DNA of 64,000 nt from positions 1 to 64,000 of the forward strand of contig NZ_PRLD01000005.1 of NCBI RefSeq assembly GCF_003287405.1, written 5' to 3'. The DNA is from Faecalibacterium prausnitzii (GTDB lineage Bacteria > Bacillota > Clostridia > Oscillospirales > Ruminococcaceae). The translations under genes and the position numbers were made by a program. How positions within the stretch are numbered: the first letter of the stretch is position 1; each line of letters begins with the position of its first letter. Below the pieces are notes generated by a model. It was not told the DNA's origin and ran no database searches. It saw only the letters and a list, made by a program, of their open reading frames with translations. This document shows positions 11,848 through 20,806 of the stretch, in pieces.

Positions 11848-11940
11848 GTCCTGCGCCGCTCCTTTCTGCGGGTGCTGCCTGTGTTCCAGTATCTGGAAGC
11901 CTTGCCAGAGATGGACAGGCAGCAAAAAATCTATGCCCTC

Positions 11941-11969
11941 AGTATACTTCAAAACGTTGGATATTGCAA
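11941..11969 (-). promoter_or_regulatory. promoter of the ATP synthase operon
   Basis: On the minus strand: TTGCAA (11964-11969), 17 bp, TATACT (11941-11946). It is about 95 bp upstream of the atpZ start, giving a short leader. Nothing else promoter-like was seen between atpZ and glgA. Confidence 0.75.
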
Positions 11970-12124
11970 TCAATTCTCCACCGAAATATAGTAAAATTTC
12001 ATAGTTTGTTAAGACTGATTCCATAAATGTGCGCCGAAAACACACATTGTGCGCCTGCGGGCACATCATTGCACAAACTTTGCAGAAAAGTTTGTGCAGA
12101 ATGTAAAAAAGCGGAAAAAGAAGC

Positions 12125-12160
12125 AAAAAAGGGGCTGCCACACGTTTGTGCGGCAGCCCC
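12125..12160 (-). terminator. glg operon terminator
   Basis: GGGGCTGCC (12131-12139) pairs with GGCAGCCCC (12152-12160), with a further CAC/GTG inside the loop, and minus-strand T6 follows. It lies 26 bp after the glgA stop. A very similar hairpin follows ackA (42554-42589). Confidence 0.88.
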
Positions 12161-12185
12161 GGCGGGTGCTTTGGGATTCAGGCGC

Positions 12186-13604
12186 TTACCAGAGGTTTGC
12201 GGTCTCGTTGTACAGACCCTCGTAGCTCTTGGCGGAAACGTCCCAGCTGAAATCGCACTCCATGCAGTGACGCACGAGGTTCTTCCAGTTTTCCTTGTTG
12301 TTGTAGGCATCCTGTGCGTTGCAGCAGGCCACATACAGCTCGTGGGCGTTGTAACCGGCAAAGGTAAAGCCGTTGCCGTCACCCATGGTGCTGTCGTGGA
12401 TGGAGTCGCGCAGGCCGCCGGTCTCGCGGACGATGGGAGGTGTGCCGTAGCGGCAGGCCACCATCTGTGCCAGACCGCAGGGCTCGCTCTTGGAGGGCAT
12501 GATGAAGGCGTCTGCACCGGCGTAGATCTCCTGCGAGAGCTTGGGCTCAAAGCCGATGTAGGTGCCCACACGGCCCGGGTGACGGCCGCACAGGTCAGAG
12601 AAGAAGTTCTCGTACTGGCTCTCGCCGCTGCCCAGAATGACCAGCTGGATGCCGCGGTTCACCAGACCGTCGGCAATGCTCTGCACAAGGTCAAAGCCCT
12701 TCATGCCCACCATGCGGCTGACCATGCCAAAGACGGGGCTGCCGTCTTTATTCAGACCGAACCTGTCCTGCAAAGCTTCCTTGCACTTGGCCTTGCCGGT
12801 CTCAAAGGTTTTGATGCTGTAATTGAAGGGGATGTTCTTGTCGGTGGCGGGGTCGTTGGCGTCCATGTCGATGCCGTTCAGGATGCCGCACAGCTTGTAC
12901 TGTTTTTCACGCAGCAGAGCGTCCAGACCGTAGCTGAACCACGGGTCGAGGATCTCCTGTGCGTAGGTGGGGCTGACGGTGGTGATCTTGTCGGCAGTCT
13001 CGAAAGCGCCCTTCATGAAGTTTGCGCAACCGTCGTACTCCACGATATGCTGGTCCCGGTGGCCGATGCCGCAGGTGTCCTCCAGAATATCGGTGCCGTA
13101 CTTACCCTGATAGGCAATGTTGTGGATGGTGAACACGGTCTTGATGCGGTTGAACTTGTCCAGATGACGATAGTACAGGTTCAGGTACACCGGCACCAGA
13201 GCGGTCTGCCAGTCGTTGCAGTTGATGATATCGGGGGTGAAGTCGATGTAGAACAAGGTCTCCAGCACGGCGCGGGAGAAGAAGGCGAAGCGCTCGCCGT
13301 CATCGTAGAAGCCGTACAGACCGCGGCGCTTGAAGTAATATTCGTTGTCCAGGAAGTAGTAGGTCACGCCGTCCACATCGGCCTTGAACAGGCCGCAGTA
13401 CTGGCTGCGCCAGCCCACAGGCACGGAGTAGTTGGTAACGTATTCCAGCTTATCGCGGTACTTCAAATCGCCGTACAGGGGCATGATGACGCGGGCGTCC
13501 ACGCCGTCCTTGACCAGCGCCTTGGGCAGGGCACCTGCCACATCGGCCAGACCGCCGGATTTGGCAAAGGGATTGGCTTCTGAAGCAGCATACAGGATCT
13601 TCAT
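12186..13604 (-). CDS. glgA: glycogen synthase
   Basis: Transfers glucose from ADP-glucose to the growing alpha-1,4-glucan (GT5, GT-B fold). The 472-residue protein starts MKILYAASEANPFAKSGGLADV; KSGGL is the ADP-glucose-binding KxGGL motif at 15-19. The C-terminal domain has the PSKSEPCGLAQM catalytic segment. The start at 13604 has GAAGGAG 8 nt upstream; the longer frame to 13724 runs into low-complexity intergenic hairpins. It is the last gene of glgBCDA, separated from glgD by 165 bp containing two GC-rich hairpins (near 13691-13732) that may tune its expression. Confidence 0.96.
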   Translation of the reverse strand: MKILYAASEANPFAKSGGLADVAGALPKALVKDGVDARVIMPLYGDLKYRDKLEYVTNYSVPVGWRSQYCGLFKADVDGVTYYFLDNEYYFKRRGLYGFYDDGERFAFFSRAVLETLFYIDFTPDIINCNDWQTALVPVYLNLYYRHLDKFNRIKTVFTIHNIAYQGKYGTDILEDTCGIGHRDQHIVEYDGCANFMKGAFETADKITTVSPTYAQEILDPWFSYGLDALLREKQYKLCGILNGIDMDANDPATDKNIPFNYSIKTFETGKAKCKEALQDRFGLNKDGSPVFGMVSRMVGMKGFDLVQSIADGLVNRGIQLVILGSGESQYENFFSDLCGRHPGRVGTYIGFEPKLSQEIYAGADAFIMPSKSEPCGLAQMVACRYGTPPIVRETGGLRDSIHDSTMGDGNGFTFAGYNAHELYVACCNAQDAYNNKENWKNLVRHCMECDFSWDVSAKSYEGLYNETANLW

Positions 13605-13769
13605 AGGATTCGCTCCTTCCATGATACAGACAGATGTTCGCGCTCCCCGCCGCCATGAAAAGCGGCGCGAACCTTGCATACAAAAGAGCAGGCGGGGGCA
13701 CACAGGTGCCCCCGCCCCTCTCAAGAGGGGCTACCGGGGAGGAAGCCGCCCCTATGGATATTGCATCGA

Positions 13770-14897
13770 TCAGACAGTGTGGTTCTTCTGGACGTAGACC
13801 GGGAAGCTCTCGGTGCCGGACAGCTTTTTGCCGGCGGTGATCTTCACGTTCTTATCGGTGACAACGCAGTCCAGCTCCACGTTGGGCTCGACCACGGTAT
13901 CCTGCATCAGGACACAGTTCTTGACCACAGCACCCTTCTTGACCTTGACGCCGCGGAAGAGCACGCAGTTCTCCACGGTGCCCTCGATGACGCAGCCGTC
14001 GGCCAGAATGGAATCCACGACCTTGGAGCCGGTGACGTAACGGGTGGGGTTATCGTCGCGGATCTTGGTGTAGATGGGGCTGCCCTTGGGGAACAGCGCT
14101 TCCAGATTGCGGTCATCGATCAGCTTCAGGTTCTCGTCAAAGTAGCTCTTCATGTCGCAGATATGAGCCACATAGCCGGTGTACTCCAGAGCATGGATGT
14201 TCAGGATGTTGACATTGTGTGCCAGAATGTCGCGCTCGAAGTAGATCAGGCCACGGGCGGTAGCGTCCTTGACCAGCTTGATCAGGGTCTCGCGCTCCAG
14301 CACATAGATGTTCAGATCCAGATTCTGCACGCCGGAGCGGTAGTCGTTGAACAGCAGCTCGGTCACGCGGCCATCGGAATCAATGGTCAGGGTGTAGTTG
14401 TCGTTCTTGCGGCCCTCGGGGATCTCGGTCTTCTGGTAAGCCACAGTCACGTCGGCACCGCTGGCCTGATGGGCAGCCAGCAGGGCGTTGAAATCGTAGT
14501 TGACAGCGATGTTGGCATCGCTCATGACCACATACTTCTCCTTCTGGTGCTCGAGGAAGCTCAGAATGGAGCCCAGAGCCTCCACGCGGCCGGAGTAGAT
14601 GCGCACGCCCTTTTCAGCAAAGGGAGGTACGATGTTCAGGCCGCCGTGACGGCGGGCCATATCCCACTCGCGGCCGGTGCCCAGATGATCCATCAGGGAG
14701 TGGTAGTTTTTACGCACCACGATGGAAACGTTGGAAATGCCGCAGTTGGCCATGCTGGACAGCACAAAGTCTACCATGCGGTAACGGCCCGCAAAGGGGA
14801 TCGAGGCCATTGCGCGCTCGGTCACCAGCTCGGGAACGGTATTGTCATAGCTGTTGGGGAAAATGATACCCAACGCATTGGTGTTCTGTCTCAGCAT
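13770..14897 (-). CDS. glgD: GlgD, regulatory-type ADP-glucose pyrophosphorylase subunit
   Basis: A 375-residue paralogue of GlgC with the nucleotidyltransferase fold and C-terminal left-handed beta-helix (hexapeptide repeats from about residue 290). The N-terminal GlgC loop GGRGSR is replaced ([13 protein letters not shown]), as in firmicute GlgD proteins, which are inactive alone but activate GlgC in a heterotetramer. It overlaps the glgC stop by 7 bp, consistent with coupled translation. Confidence 0.93.
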   Translation of the reverse strand: MLRQNTNALGIIFPNSYDNTVPELVTERAMASIPFAGRYRMVDFVLSSMANCGISNVSIVVRKNYHSLMDHLGTGREWDMARRHGGLNIVPPFAEKGVRIYSGRVEALGSILSFLEHQKEKYVVMSDANIAVNYDFNALLAAHQASGADVTVAYQKTEIPEGRKNDNYTLTIDSDGRVTELLFNDYRSGVQNLDLNIYVLERETLIKLVKDATARGLIYFERDILAHNVNILNIHALEYTGYVAHICDMKSYFDENLKLIDDRNLEALFPKGSPIYTKIRDDNPTRYVTGSKVVDSILADGCVIEGTVENCVLFRGVKVKKGAVVKNCVLMQDTVVEPNVELDCVVTDKNVKITAGKKLSGTESFPVYVQKNHTV

Positions 14898-16084
14898 ACT
14901 TCCACACCCTCCTTGACGGATTCAAACACTTTTGCGCCCTCCTTGACGGTAGCGCCTGCGCCGATGGTCAGACCGGTGCCAACGTGGGCAATAGCGCCAT
15001 CGCCGCCGACCTTTGCACCTGCGCCCACAACAACGTCCTCAGCAAGGATGCAGCGCTTGACCACGGCACCTGCCTTGACTACGACACCGTCCATCAGCAC
15101 GGCGTCCTCAACGGTAGCGCCCTCTTCCACAACGACGCCTGCGCTCAGAACAGAGTGCTTGACATTGCCGTAGATCTTGCAGCCCTCGGTGATGAGGGAG
15201 TCCTGCACAACGGCGCGCTCGCCGATCTTCTGGGCGGGCAGCACGGGGTTGCGGCTGTAAATTTTCCAGGTCTTATCAAAGATATCGATGCCGGAGTTTT
15301 CGGGATCCAGCACCTCCATGTTGGCTTCCCACAGGCTGTCGATGGTGCCCACGTCGCGCCAGTAACCGGCAAAGCGGTAGGCGTACATCTTGCGGCCGTC
15401 ACGCAGCAGGGCGGGGATGATGTTCATGCCAAAGTCGTTCTTGGAGTTGGGGTCGGCCTCGTCCTCGATCAGATACTTCTTGAGCACATCCCAGTTGAAA
15501 ATGTAGATGCCCATGGAGGCCAGATTAGACTTGGGCACCGGGGGCTTCTCCTGGAACTCGGTGATGCGGTCGGTCTCGTCTGCCACCATCAGGCCGAAGC
15601 GGGAAGCTTCCTTCCAGTCCACTTCCATAACAGCCACAGAGAACTCTGCGCCCTTTTCCTTGTGGAAGCGCAGGAAGTCGGCGTAGTCCTGCTTGCAGAT
15701 CTGGTCGCCGGACAGGATGATGACGTACTCGGGATCATAGCTGTCGATGAAGCCGATGTTCTGGTAGATGGCGTTTGCAGTGCCCTTGTACCAGTCGGTG
15801 CCGTTTGCCTGCTCGTAAGGGGGCAGGGTGTGCACACCGCCGTGCAGACGGTCCAGATCCCAAGGCTGACCGTTACCGATGTACTCGTTCAGCTTTTGGG
15901 GCTGGTACTGCGTTGCGATACCGACCGTGTCGATATCGGAGTTGACGCAGTTGGACAGCGGGAAGTCCACGATGCGGTACTTACCGCCGAAGGACACCGC
16001 AGGTTTTGCCGTCTTTTGTGTCAGCGCGTATAAGCGCGAGCCACGTCCACCGGCAAGGATCATTGCCACGATTTCTTTTGCCAT
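14891..16084 (-). CDS. glgC: glucose-1-phosphate adenylyltransferase
   Basis: Makes ADP-glucose from glucose-1-phosphate and ATP, the committed step of glycogen synthesis. Its 397 residues include the catalytic loop [14 protein letters not shown] (11-24), [15 protein letters not shown] (31-45) and a C-terminal hexapeptide beta-helix ([16 protein letters not shown] onward). It is the second gene of the operon, 86 bp after glgB. Confidence 0.96.
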   Translation of the reverse strand: MAKEIVAMILAGGRGSRLYALTQKTAKPAVSFGGKYRIVDFPLSNCVNSDIDTVGIATQYQPQKLNEYIGNGQPWDLDRLHGGVHTLPPYEQANGTDWYKGTANAIYQNIGFIDSYDPEYVIILSGDQICKQDYADFLRFHKEKGAEFSVAVMEVDWKEASRFGLMVADETDRITEFQEKPPVPKSNLASMGIYIFNWDVLKKYLIEDEADPNSKNDFGMNIIPALLRDGRKMYAYRFAGYWRDVGTIDSLWEANMEVLDPENSGIDIFDKTWKIYSRNPVLPAQKIGERAVVQDSLITEGCKIYGNVKHSVLSAGVVVEEGATVEDAVLMDGVVVKAGAVVKRCILAEDVVVGAGAKVGGDGAIAHVGTGLTIGAGATVKEGAKVFESVKEGVEVC

Positions 16085-16170
16085 AGCTTTATTCTCCCCT
16101 TTAGCATTTCCGTTTTGGAAATGATAGTCAACAGATCAGAATGTTCGTGCGTGCATCCGTGTGGGCATCC

Positions 16171-18450
16171 TTACTCCTTGGGTGCTTTTGCTTTGCGGGT
16201 GCGCTTTGCGGGTTTGGTTTCTGCTTCGGTCTCAGGTTTTGCTTTTGCCGCAGTCTTTGCCTTGGCGGCGGTTTTCTTTACCGGCTTTTCCGCTGCCGTC
16301 TCAGGCTTTGCTTTGGACTTAGCAGCGGTCTTTTTTGCTTTTTCCGGTTTTTCATCCGCCGTTTCGGCGGCCTTGGCCTTGGTGGTGCGGGTCTTTTTTA
16401 CCGGCTTGTCGGCGTCCGGCTCGGCTTTGGCCTTGCGGGTCGTCTTTTTTACCGCCTTTTCCACGGCGCCCTTGACGGTGGATTTTTTGGCGGTCTTTTT
16501 TGCCGGTTTGTCCGTGCTGTCCTCTGCTGCCTTGCGGGTGCGCTTTGTGGGCACCTCAAAGTACAGGGTGCTCATGGGCGGCAGGGTAACGGTGATGCTC
16601 TGCTCAAAGCCGTGCTGCGGCTTTTTGTGGGTGCGCACCGGCTTGTTGTGCACAGTGCCGGAGCCGCCGAAAGCGGCATCATCGCTGTTCAGAATTTCCT
16701 TGTAAGTGCCGGACACCGGTGCACCGAGGGTGTAGCCCTCGCGCAGGACGGGGTTGAAGTTGCAGATGACAAGGATCTGCTTACCGGCGGCGTCCTTGCG
16801 CAGGAAAGCGATGACGCTCTGCTGCGAGTCGTCCGGCACGATCCACTGGAAGCCCTCCCAGCTGTAATCGATCTGCCAGAGGGCAGGGTGCTCTTTATAG
16901 AAGGCGTTCAGGGTGCGGACGTAGTTCTGCAGCTCGGCGTGCTTGTCGTAATCCAGCAGCATCCAGTCCAGCTGCTTTGTCTCGTTCCACTCGGCAAACT
17001 GACCGAACTCCTGTCCCATGAACAGCAGCTTCTTACCGGGGTGTGCCATCATGTAGCCGAAGAAGGTGCGCAGGTTGGCAAACTTGTCGTCATACTCGCC
17101 GGGCATCTTGTTCAGCAGGCTGCCCTTGCCGTGCACCACCTCATCGTGGCTGATGGGCAGGACAAAGTTCTCGCTGAAAGCGTAGAAGAAGCTGAAGGTC
17201 ACCTTGTTGTGGTTACCGGCGCGGAACAGCGGGTCGGTCTTCATGTAGCTGAGCATATCGTTCATCCAGCCCATGTTCCACTTGAAGTTGAAGCCTAAAC
17301 CGCCGTCCGAAGCGGGCTTTGTGACCATGGGCCACGCGGTGGACTCCTCGGCGATCATGTACTTGTGGGGGTGACGGCCCAGCACGGTGTTGTTCAGCTT
17401 GCGCAGGAAGGCGATGGCTTCAAGGTTCTCCTTGCCGCCGTCCTTATTGGGCTCCCATTCGCCCTGCTTGCGGTTGTAGTCCAGATAGAGCATGGAAGCC
17501 ACGGCGTCCACCCGCAGACCATCGATGTGGTACTGCTCCAGCCAGTACAGTGCGCTGGAAATGAGGAAGCTCTGCACCTCGTTGCGGCCAAAGTCGAACA
17601 CCATGGTGCCCCACTCCTTATGTTCGCCGCGCTTGGGGTTGGGGTCCTCGTAGCAGGCCTCGCCGTCAAAATTGTACAGGCCGAACTGATCCTTGGGGAA
17701 GTGGGCGGGCACCCAGTCCATGATGACGCCAATGCCTGCGGCGTGCATCTTATCCACAAAGGCCATAAAGTCCTTGGGGGTGCCGTAGCGGCTGGTGGGA
17801 GCAAAATAGCCGGTGACCTGATAGCCCCAGCTGCCGTCAAACGGATATTCCATCACCGGCAGCAGTTCTACATGGGTGTAGCCCATATCCTTGATGTACG
17901 GGATCAGCTCGTCCGCCAGCTCGGAGTAGTTGTAGGGCTTGCCGCCCTCCTTCAGCTTCCAGCTTCCGGCGTGCATCTCGTAGATATTCATCGGGCCGTT
18001 GATCACGTCCGCCTTTTTCTGCGCGGCCTGCCATGCGGCGTCGTGCCATGCAAAGCCGGACAGGTCGTAGACCTTGCTGCCGTTGGACGGCCGGGTCTCG
18101 GCGTGGAAAGCGTAAGGATCGGCCTTGTAGACAAGGTCGCCTGCGCGGGTGGTCACGCAATATTTATAAACATCGTATTCCTTCATGCCGGGAATGAACA
18201 ATTCCCACACGGAATCGCCATCCACCTTGCGCATGGGATGGCTGCCGGGCTTCCAGCTGTTGAAGTCGCCCACAACGCTGATGGCTGCGGCGTGCGGTGC
18301 CCATACACGGAACACAACGCCGGACTCCCCGACCCGTGTTTCCAGATGTGCGCCGAAGTAGCGGTAAGCCTCGCAGTTATTGCCCTGCTTGAACAGGTAC
18401 ACCGGCAGATCCGATGTATTGCTCTGAATCTTTTCTTCGGTCGGTTTCAT
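16171..18450 (-). CDS. glgB: 1,4-alpha-glucan branching enzyme with H1-like C-terminal tail
   Basis: Introduces alpha-1,6 branches into glycogen. Residues 1-634 form a normal GlgB: CBM48 (about 30-125), the GH13 barrel with the [11 protein letters not shown] nucleophile segment, the EES general-acid segment and the [10 protein letters not shown] motif, then the C-terminal beta domain ending STLYFEVP. The remaining 125 residues (16171-16548) are almost entirely Lys, Ala, Thr, Pro and Glu with AKKTA/KPVKKT-type repeats, like histone H1 tails and not part of GlgB. The start at 18450 has GGGGAGGAG upstream. It is first in glgBCDA. Confidence 0.95.
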   Translation of the reverse strand: MKPTEEKIQSNTSDLPVYLFKQGNNCEAYRYFGAHLETRVGESGVVFRVWAPHAAAISVVGDFNSWKPGSHPMRKVDGDSVWELFIPGMKEYDVYKYCVTTRAGDLVYKADPYAFHAETRPSNGSKVYDLSGFAWHDAAWQAAQKKADVINGPMNIYEMHAGSWKLKEGGKPYNYSELADELIPYIKDMGYTHVELLPVMEYPFDGSWGYQVTGYFAPTSRYGTPKDFMAFVDKMHAAGIGVIMDWVPAHFPKDQFGLYNFDGEACYEDPNPKRGEHKEWGTMVFDFGRNEVQSFLISSALYWLEQYHIDGLRVDAVASMLYLDYNRKQGEWEPNKDGGKENLEAIAFLRKLNNTVLGRHPHKYMIAEESTAWPMVTKPASDGGLGFNFKWNMGWMNDMLSYMKTDPLFRAGNHNKVTFSFFYAFSENFVLPISHDEVVHGKGSLLNKMPGEYDDKFANLRTFFGYMMAHPGKKLLFMGQEFGQFAEWNETKQLDWMLLDYDKHAELQNYVRTLNAFYKEHPALWQIDYSWEGFQWIVPDDSQQSVIAFLRKDAAGKQILVICNFNPVLREGYTLGAPVSGTYKEILNSDDAAFGGSGTVHNKPVRTHKKPQHGFEQSITVTLPPMSTLYFEVPTKRTRKAAEDSTDKPAKKTAKKSTVKGAVEKAVKKTTRKAKAEPDADKPVKKTRTTKAKAAETADEKPEKAKKTAAKSKAKPETAAEKPVKKTAAKAKTAAKAKPETEAETKPAKRTRKAKAPKE

Positions 18451-18507
18451 AGACTGCTCCTCCCCGTGCGGAAGCCGAAAGCGGCTTTCGCAGCTTTGTA
18501 CTCTTTT

Positions 18508-18536
18508 ATATTAAAAGGTTTTTACCATTTTTGCAA
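18508..18536 (-). promoter_or_regulatory. promoter of the glgBCDA operon
   Basis: Minus strand: TTGCAA (18531-18536), 17 bp, TAATAT (18508-18513), 58 bp upstream of glgB. The region from 18541 to 18742 behind it holds no gene I can support. Confidence 0.75.
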
Positions 18537-18742
18537 GACTTTTTGTCCGAAAATCAAATACAATTAACACAAATTTTCTGGCATTCTCTGTATGTTGTGG
18601 GCATACCATCCAAAATTTGCAGCTCGACATCGTGTAAACTGCTCATTTGACAAACGGTTCCGGCGAAAGCGTTGCGAAAAAAGAAGAAAGAGTTTCGGAT
18701 GCGACATTTTTGTGAATAAGAAGGCGCTCATAACGGTAAAGC

Positions 18743-18952
18743 AAACTCCCCCAGGCATCGCCGCGCGATGCCAGATTCCCCTTTTTGTCACCTACGGTGA
18801 CATCTTCCCCCGGCCGGGGGAAGTCGGCCTCTGGGATGGGGCCTCTGGCGTAACCGGTGGCTTTTCCGTTGAATGGAAAACTGTCCCGCATTGCCAAAGG
18901 CTCCCTCTCCGAGGGAGCTGTCAAAACCGGTAGGTTTTGACTGCGGGAGTTT
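18743..18952. repeat. MITE-like palindromic repeat R1
   Basis: A 210-bp unit with 12-bp terminal inverted repeats, AAACTCCCCCAG and CTGCGGGAGTTT (one mismatch). It contains nested short hairpins: GTCACC/GGTGAC, CTTCCCCC/GGGGGAAG and GTCAAAACC/GGTTTTGAC. The internal blocks match R2 and R3, with stems changed on both arms. No transposase is encoded. Confidence 0.7.
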
Positions 18953-18955
18953 AAA

Positions 18956-19006
18956 TTCCCGTGAAAATAAAAAAATCGGAGCACCCGCAGGTGCTCCGAT
19001 TTTTTA
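18956..19006 (-). terminator. structured 3'-UTR element, copy E (hairpin and tail only)
   Basis: A 16-bp perfect stem (18970-18985 with 18990-19005) is closed by C(TGCG)G in the sense of the upstream gene. A T-run and the conserved tail ATTTTCACGGG follow. It lies 22 bp after the stop of the G5/3D gene and should act as its terminator. The interleaved module of the full element is absent. Confidence 0.8.
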
Positions 19007-19027
19007 GTGGTTATTGTTTTTCGTTTC

Positions 19028-20089
19028 TCAGCCCACAACGTAGACGTTGACCTGAATGGCGCCGTTGATAACGCTTTCGGCGTAGGTCTCGTAGAACAGG
19101 TCTACAAGGATCTGCCCTTTCTGGACGGCGATGCCGGTATCGGTGGCTACGGCGTAGCCGTAGACGAACTTGCCGTCGGTGGAAGTGATGTAGAGCTTGG
19201 TGCCGTAGGGGATCACGTCCGGATCCACAGCCACGGTGCCGTAGCCCAGTCCCAGACCGGAAGAACCCTTGCCGCCACGGGAATAGTAGCCGGTGGCCTT
19301 GCCGGTGAGCACCTTGCTATAAGAGGTAGGGGCGTTGGTGGTGCCGTCCGCGCCGGTCAGGGGGGACACCGGTGCGCCTGCGCCGTAGGTCTTGATGACG
19401 TGGTCGGTGGGCTCCACCGTAGTGGTGGTATCCACAACGGTGCTGTTCTCCAGCTCACCGTCCACATAGCGGTCGCGGGTGGTCACGGTCTGCTGACCGG
19501 CTGCACCGTGCTGCATAGTAGTGGTGCGGCCGGTGTTGCGGAAGTACAGGCTGGTGTAGACATACTGGGTGTCGTAGGGGATAGCCTGCGTCTCCACACG
19601 CTCTTCGTAGTCCACGCGGTGGACCACGATCTTGCTGCCGGCTGTCACGATGTGATCCAGCGCCGGCTCGGTGTAGTCGTCCCCTTCAAGGGTGATGCCG
19701 GCGCGCTCCAGCGCATCGGCTACGGTGCCGTACACCAGCTTGACCGGGTACTCCTGCCCGTCGGCGGTGATGCTGACGGAGAATGCGCGCTCGATATTCA
19801 GGGATGCAAGATTGCCGCTGAACGCGGTGTAGTAGACCTCATCGCCCTCTTCAGAGCGGATGCCGGAAAGGTGCATGACCTGTGCGGGGGAAGCAGCGGC
19901 ATCGGTCACAAGAACCTGCCGCGCACCATTGGAGTCGGTGACGTAGGTCAGCCGCAGATTTGCAGCGGTGACGCCAAGGGTAGCCACAAGGCATACCACC
20001 ATGACACAAAATGCCAGCACACGGGGAGATACTGCCTGCTTTGCGGCAGTAACTGCTTTCTTCAATTTAACGGAAGCGATACGAGACAA
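19028..20089 (-). CDS. YabE-like G5 / 3D-domain cell-wall protein
   Basis: A 353-residue exported protein: basic N terminus, a signal-anchor helix (VLAFCVMVVCLVATLGVTA, about 24-42), a DUF348-type ubiquitin-like segment (about 95-145), a G5 domain (about 150-235) and a C-terminal 3D domain with the three Asp of VDPDVIPYG, ATDTG and LVDLFYE. Such proteins (YabE, resuscitation-factor-like) act on peptidoglycan. The assigned TTG start is only 1 nt from GAGAGGAG, unusually close, so the true start is uncertain. It sits behind a long leader. Confidence 0.85.
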   Translation of the reverse strand: MSRIASVKLKKAVTAAKQAVSPRVLAFCVMVVCLVATLGVTAANLRLTYVTDSNGARQVLVTDAAASPAQVMHLSGIRSEEGDEVYYTAFSGNLASLNIERAFSVSITADGQEYPVKLVYGTVADALERAGITLEGDDYTEPALDHIVTAGSKIVVHRVDYEERVETQAIPYDTQYVYTSLYFRNTGRTTTMQHGAAGQQTVTTRDRYVDGELENSTVVDTTTTVEPTDHVIKTYGAGAPVSPLTGADGTTNAPTSYSKVLTGKATGYYSRGGKGSSGLGLGYGTVAVDPDVIPYGTKLYITSTDGKFVYGYAVATDTGIAVQKGQILVDLFYETYAESVINGAIQVNVYVVG

Positions 20090-20363
20090 CTCCTCTCTTT
20101 GTCGTATTTAGTGCGGCCGCGGGTATTGCATCGGCACCCCGGCCGCCCGGACTGCGGCGGCTGGGGATATAAGCGCCGCACAGTCAAATACGATGCTCTC
20201 TTTGGGTAAAAGAAGAAGCATCGTATTACAGGTTGGAATCCGCTTTGGGCAGACCACAAAACTGCCCCGGCACGGGCCGCATCTGCCCATGCCGTGCCGT
20301 ACGCAGGACGGCTTTTTACTTCATCCAGATAGAATTTAAACGCTGCAACGTTCGTTGCACAAA
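20090..20363 (-). promoter_or_regulatory. long structured leader with competing helices upstream of the G5/3D gene
   Basis: A leader of about 270 nt separates the promoter from the coding start. In transcript order, arm 1 ATACGATGCT (complement of 20215-20224) pairs with arm 2 AGCATCGTAT (complement of 20187-20196). Arm 3 AATACGA (complement of 20102-20108) can pair with arm 2, or with arm 4 TCGTAT (complement of 20078-20083) inside the first codons. The arm 3-arm 4 hairpin encloses the ribosome site and TTG. Two further GC-rich hairpins lie upstream. It matches no riboswitch class I know. Confidence 0.5.
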
Positions 20364-20396
20364 CGGTATTTTACCAGACCGTAAAGCATCTGTCAA
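20344..20396 (-). promoter_or_regulatory. promoter and inverted repeat for the G5/3D gene
   Basis: Minus strand: TTGACA (20391-20396), 17 bp, TAAAAT (20368-20373). Immediately downstream, at the expected transcription start, is a 7-2-7 inverted repeat, TGCAACG-tt-CGTTGCA (20344-20359). It could be an operator or a 5' mRNA hairpin. Confidence 0.75.
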
Positions 20397-20399
20397 ATC

Positions 20400-20790
20400 T
20401 GTGTCTCGCATTTTGTTGGATTTGTAACATAGTTTTTTGTGCAATTTTCACAGTGTTTTCTTTTATATTTTGGTTTTTAGGTGGTTTCCTTCTGATTTTT
20501 GCCTTTTTTCTGCGCATGATTTGTTCATGAATTTTTAACATTTGCACCGGCTTTTTTTCCTGCAAATAAGGCCGCAGATACTGCCGCTGCGCCCAAAACA
20601 AGCTGCCCCACATCGCGGGTTTTGCATGGAAAACCTGCGGGGGAATTACCCTGCTCCGGCAGGGGAAAACGGCCTGCCTCTGCGGGGCAGAAACCCCGTT
20701 TAGCAAAATGCCGAAGAACAGAAAATTTCACATTTTCTGTACACACTGGATAGTTTTGCGCCCCCGGCGGTACAATCGGGACAGCAAACA
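20400..20790. other. intergenic region between the G5/3D promoter and the phage-like cassette
   Basis: No gene is supported. It is AT-rich to about 20540, then GC-rich with short hairpins (CCCTGCtccgGCAGGG near 20659; GCCTGCctctGCGGGGC near 20682). TACAAT at 20771-20776 is a possible -10 for the phage-like cassette, but no clear -35 stands 17 bp away. Confidence 0.35.
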
Positions 20791-20806
20791 GAAAAGGAGG
20801 TTTTGC

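Noticed and set aside
20090-20363. c-di-AMP (ydaO-type) riboswitch upstream of the G5/3D gene
   Set aside because: The gene class and leader length fit, but the conserved ydaO core sequences are not recognisable, so no known class is called.
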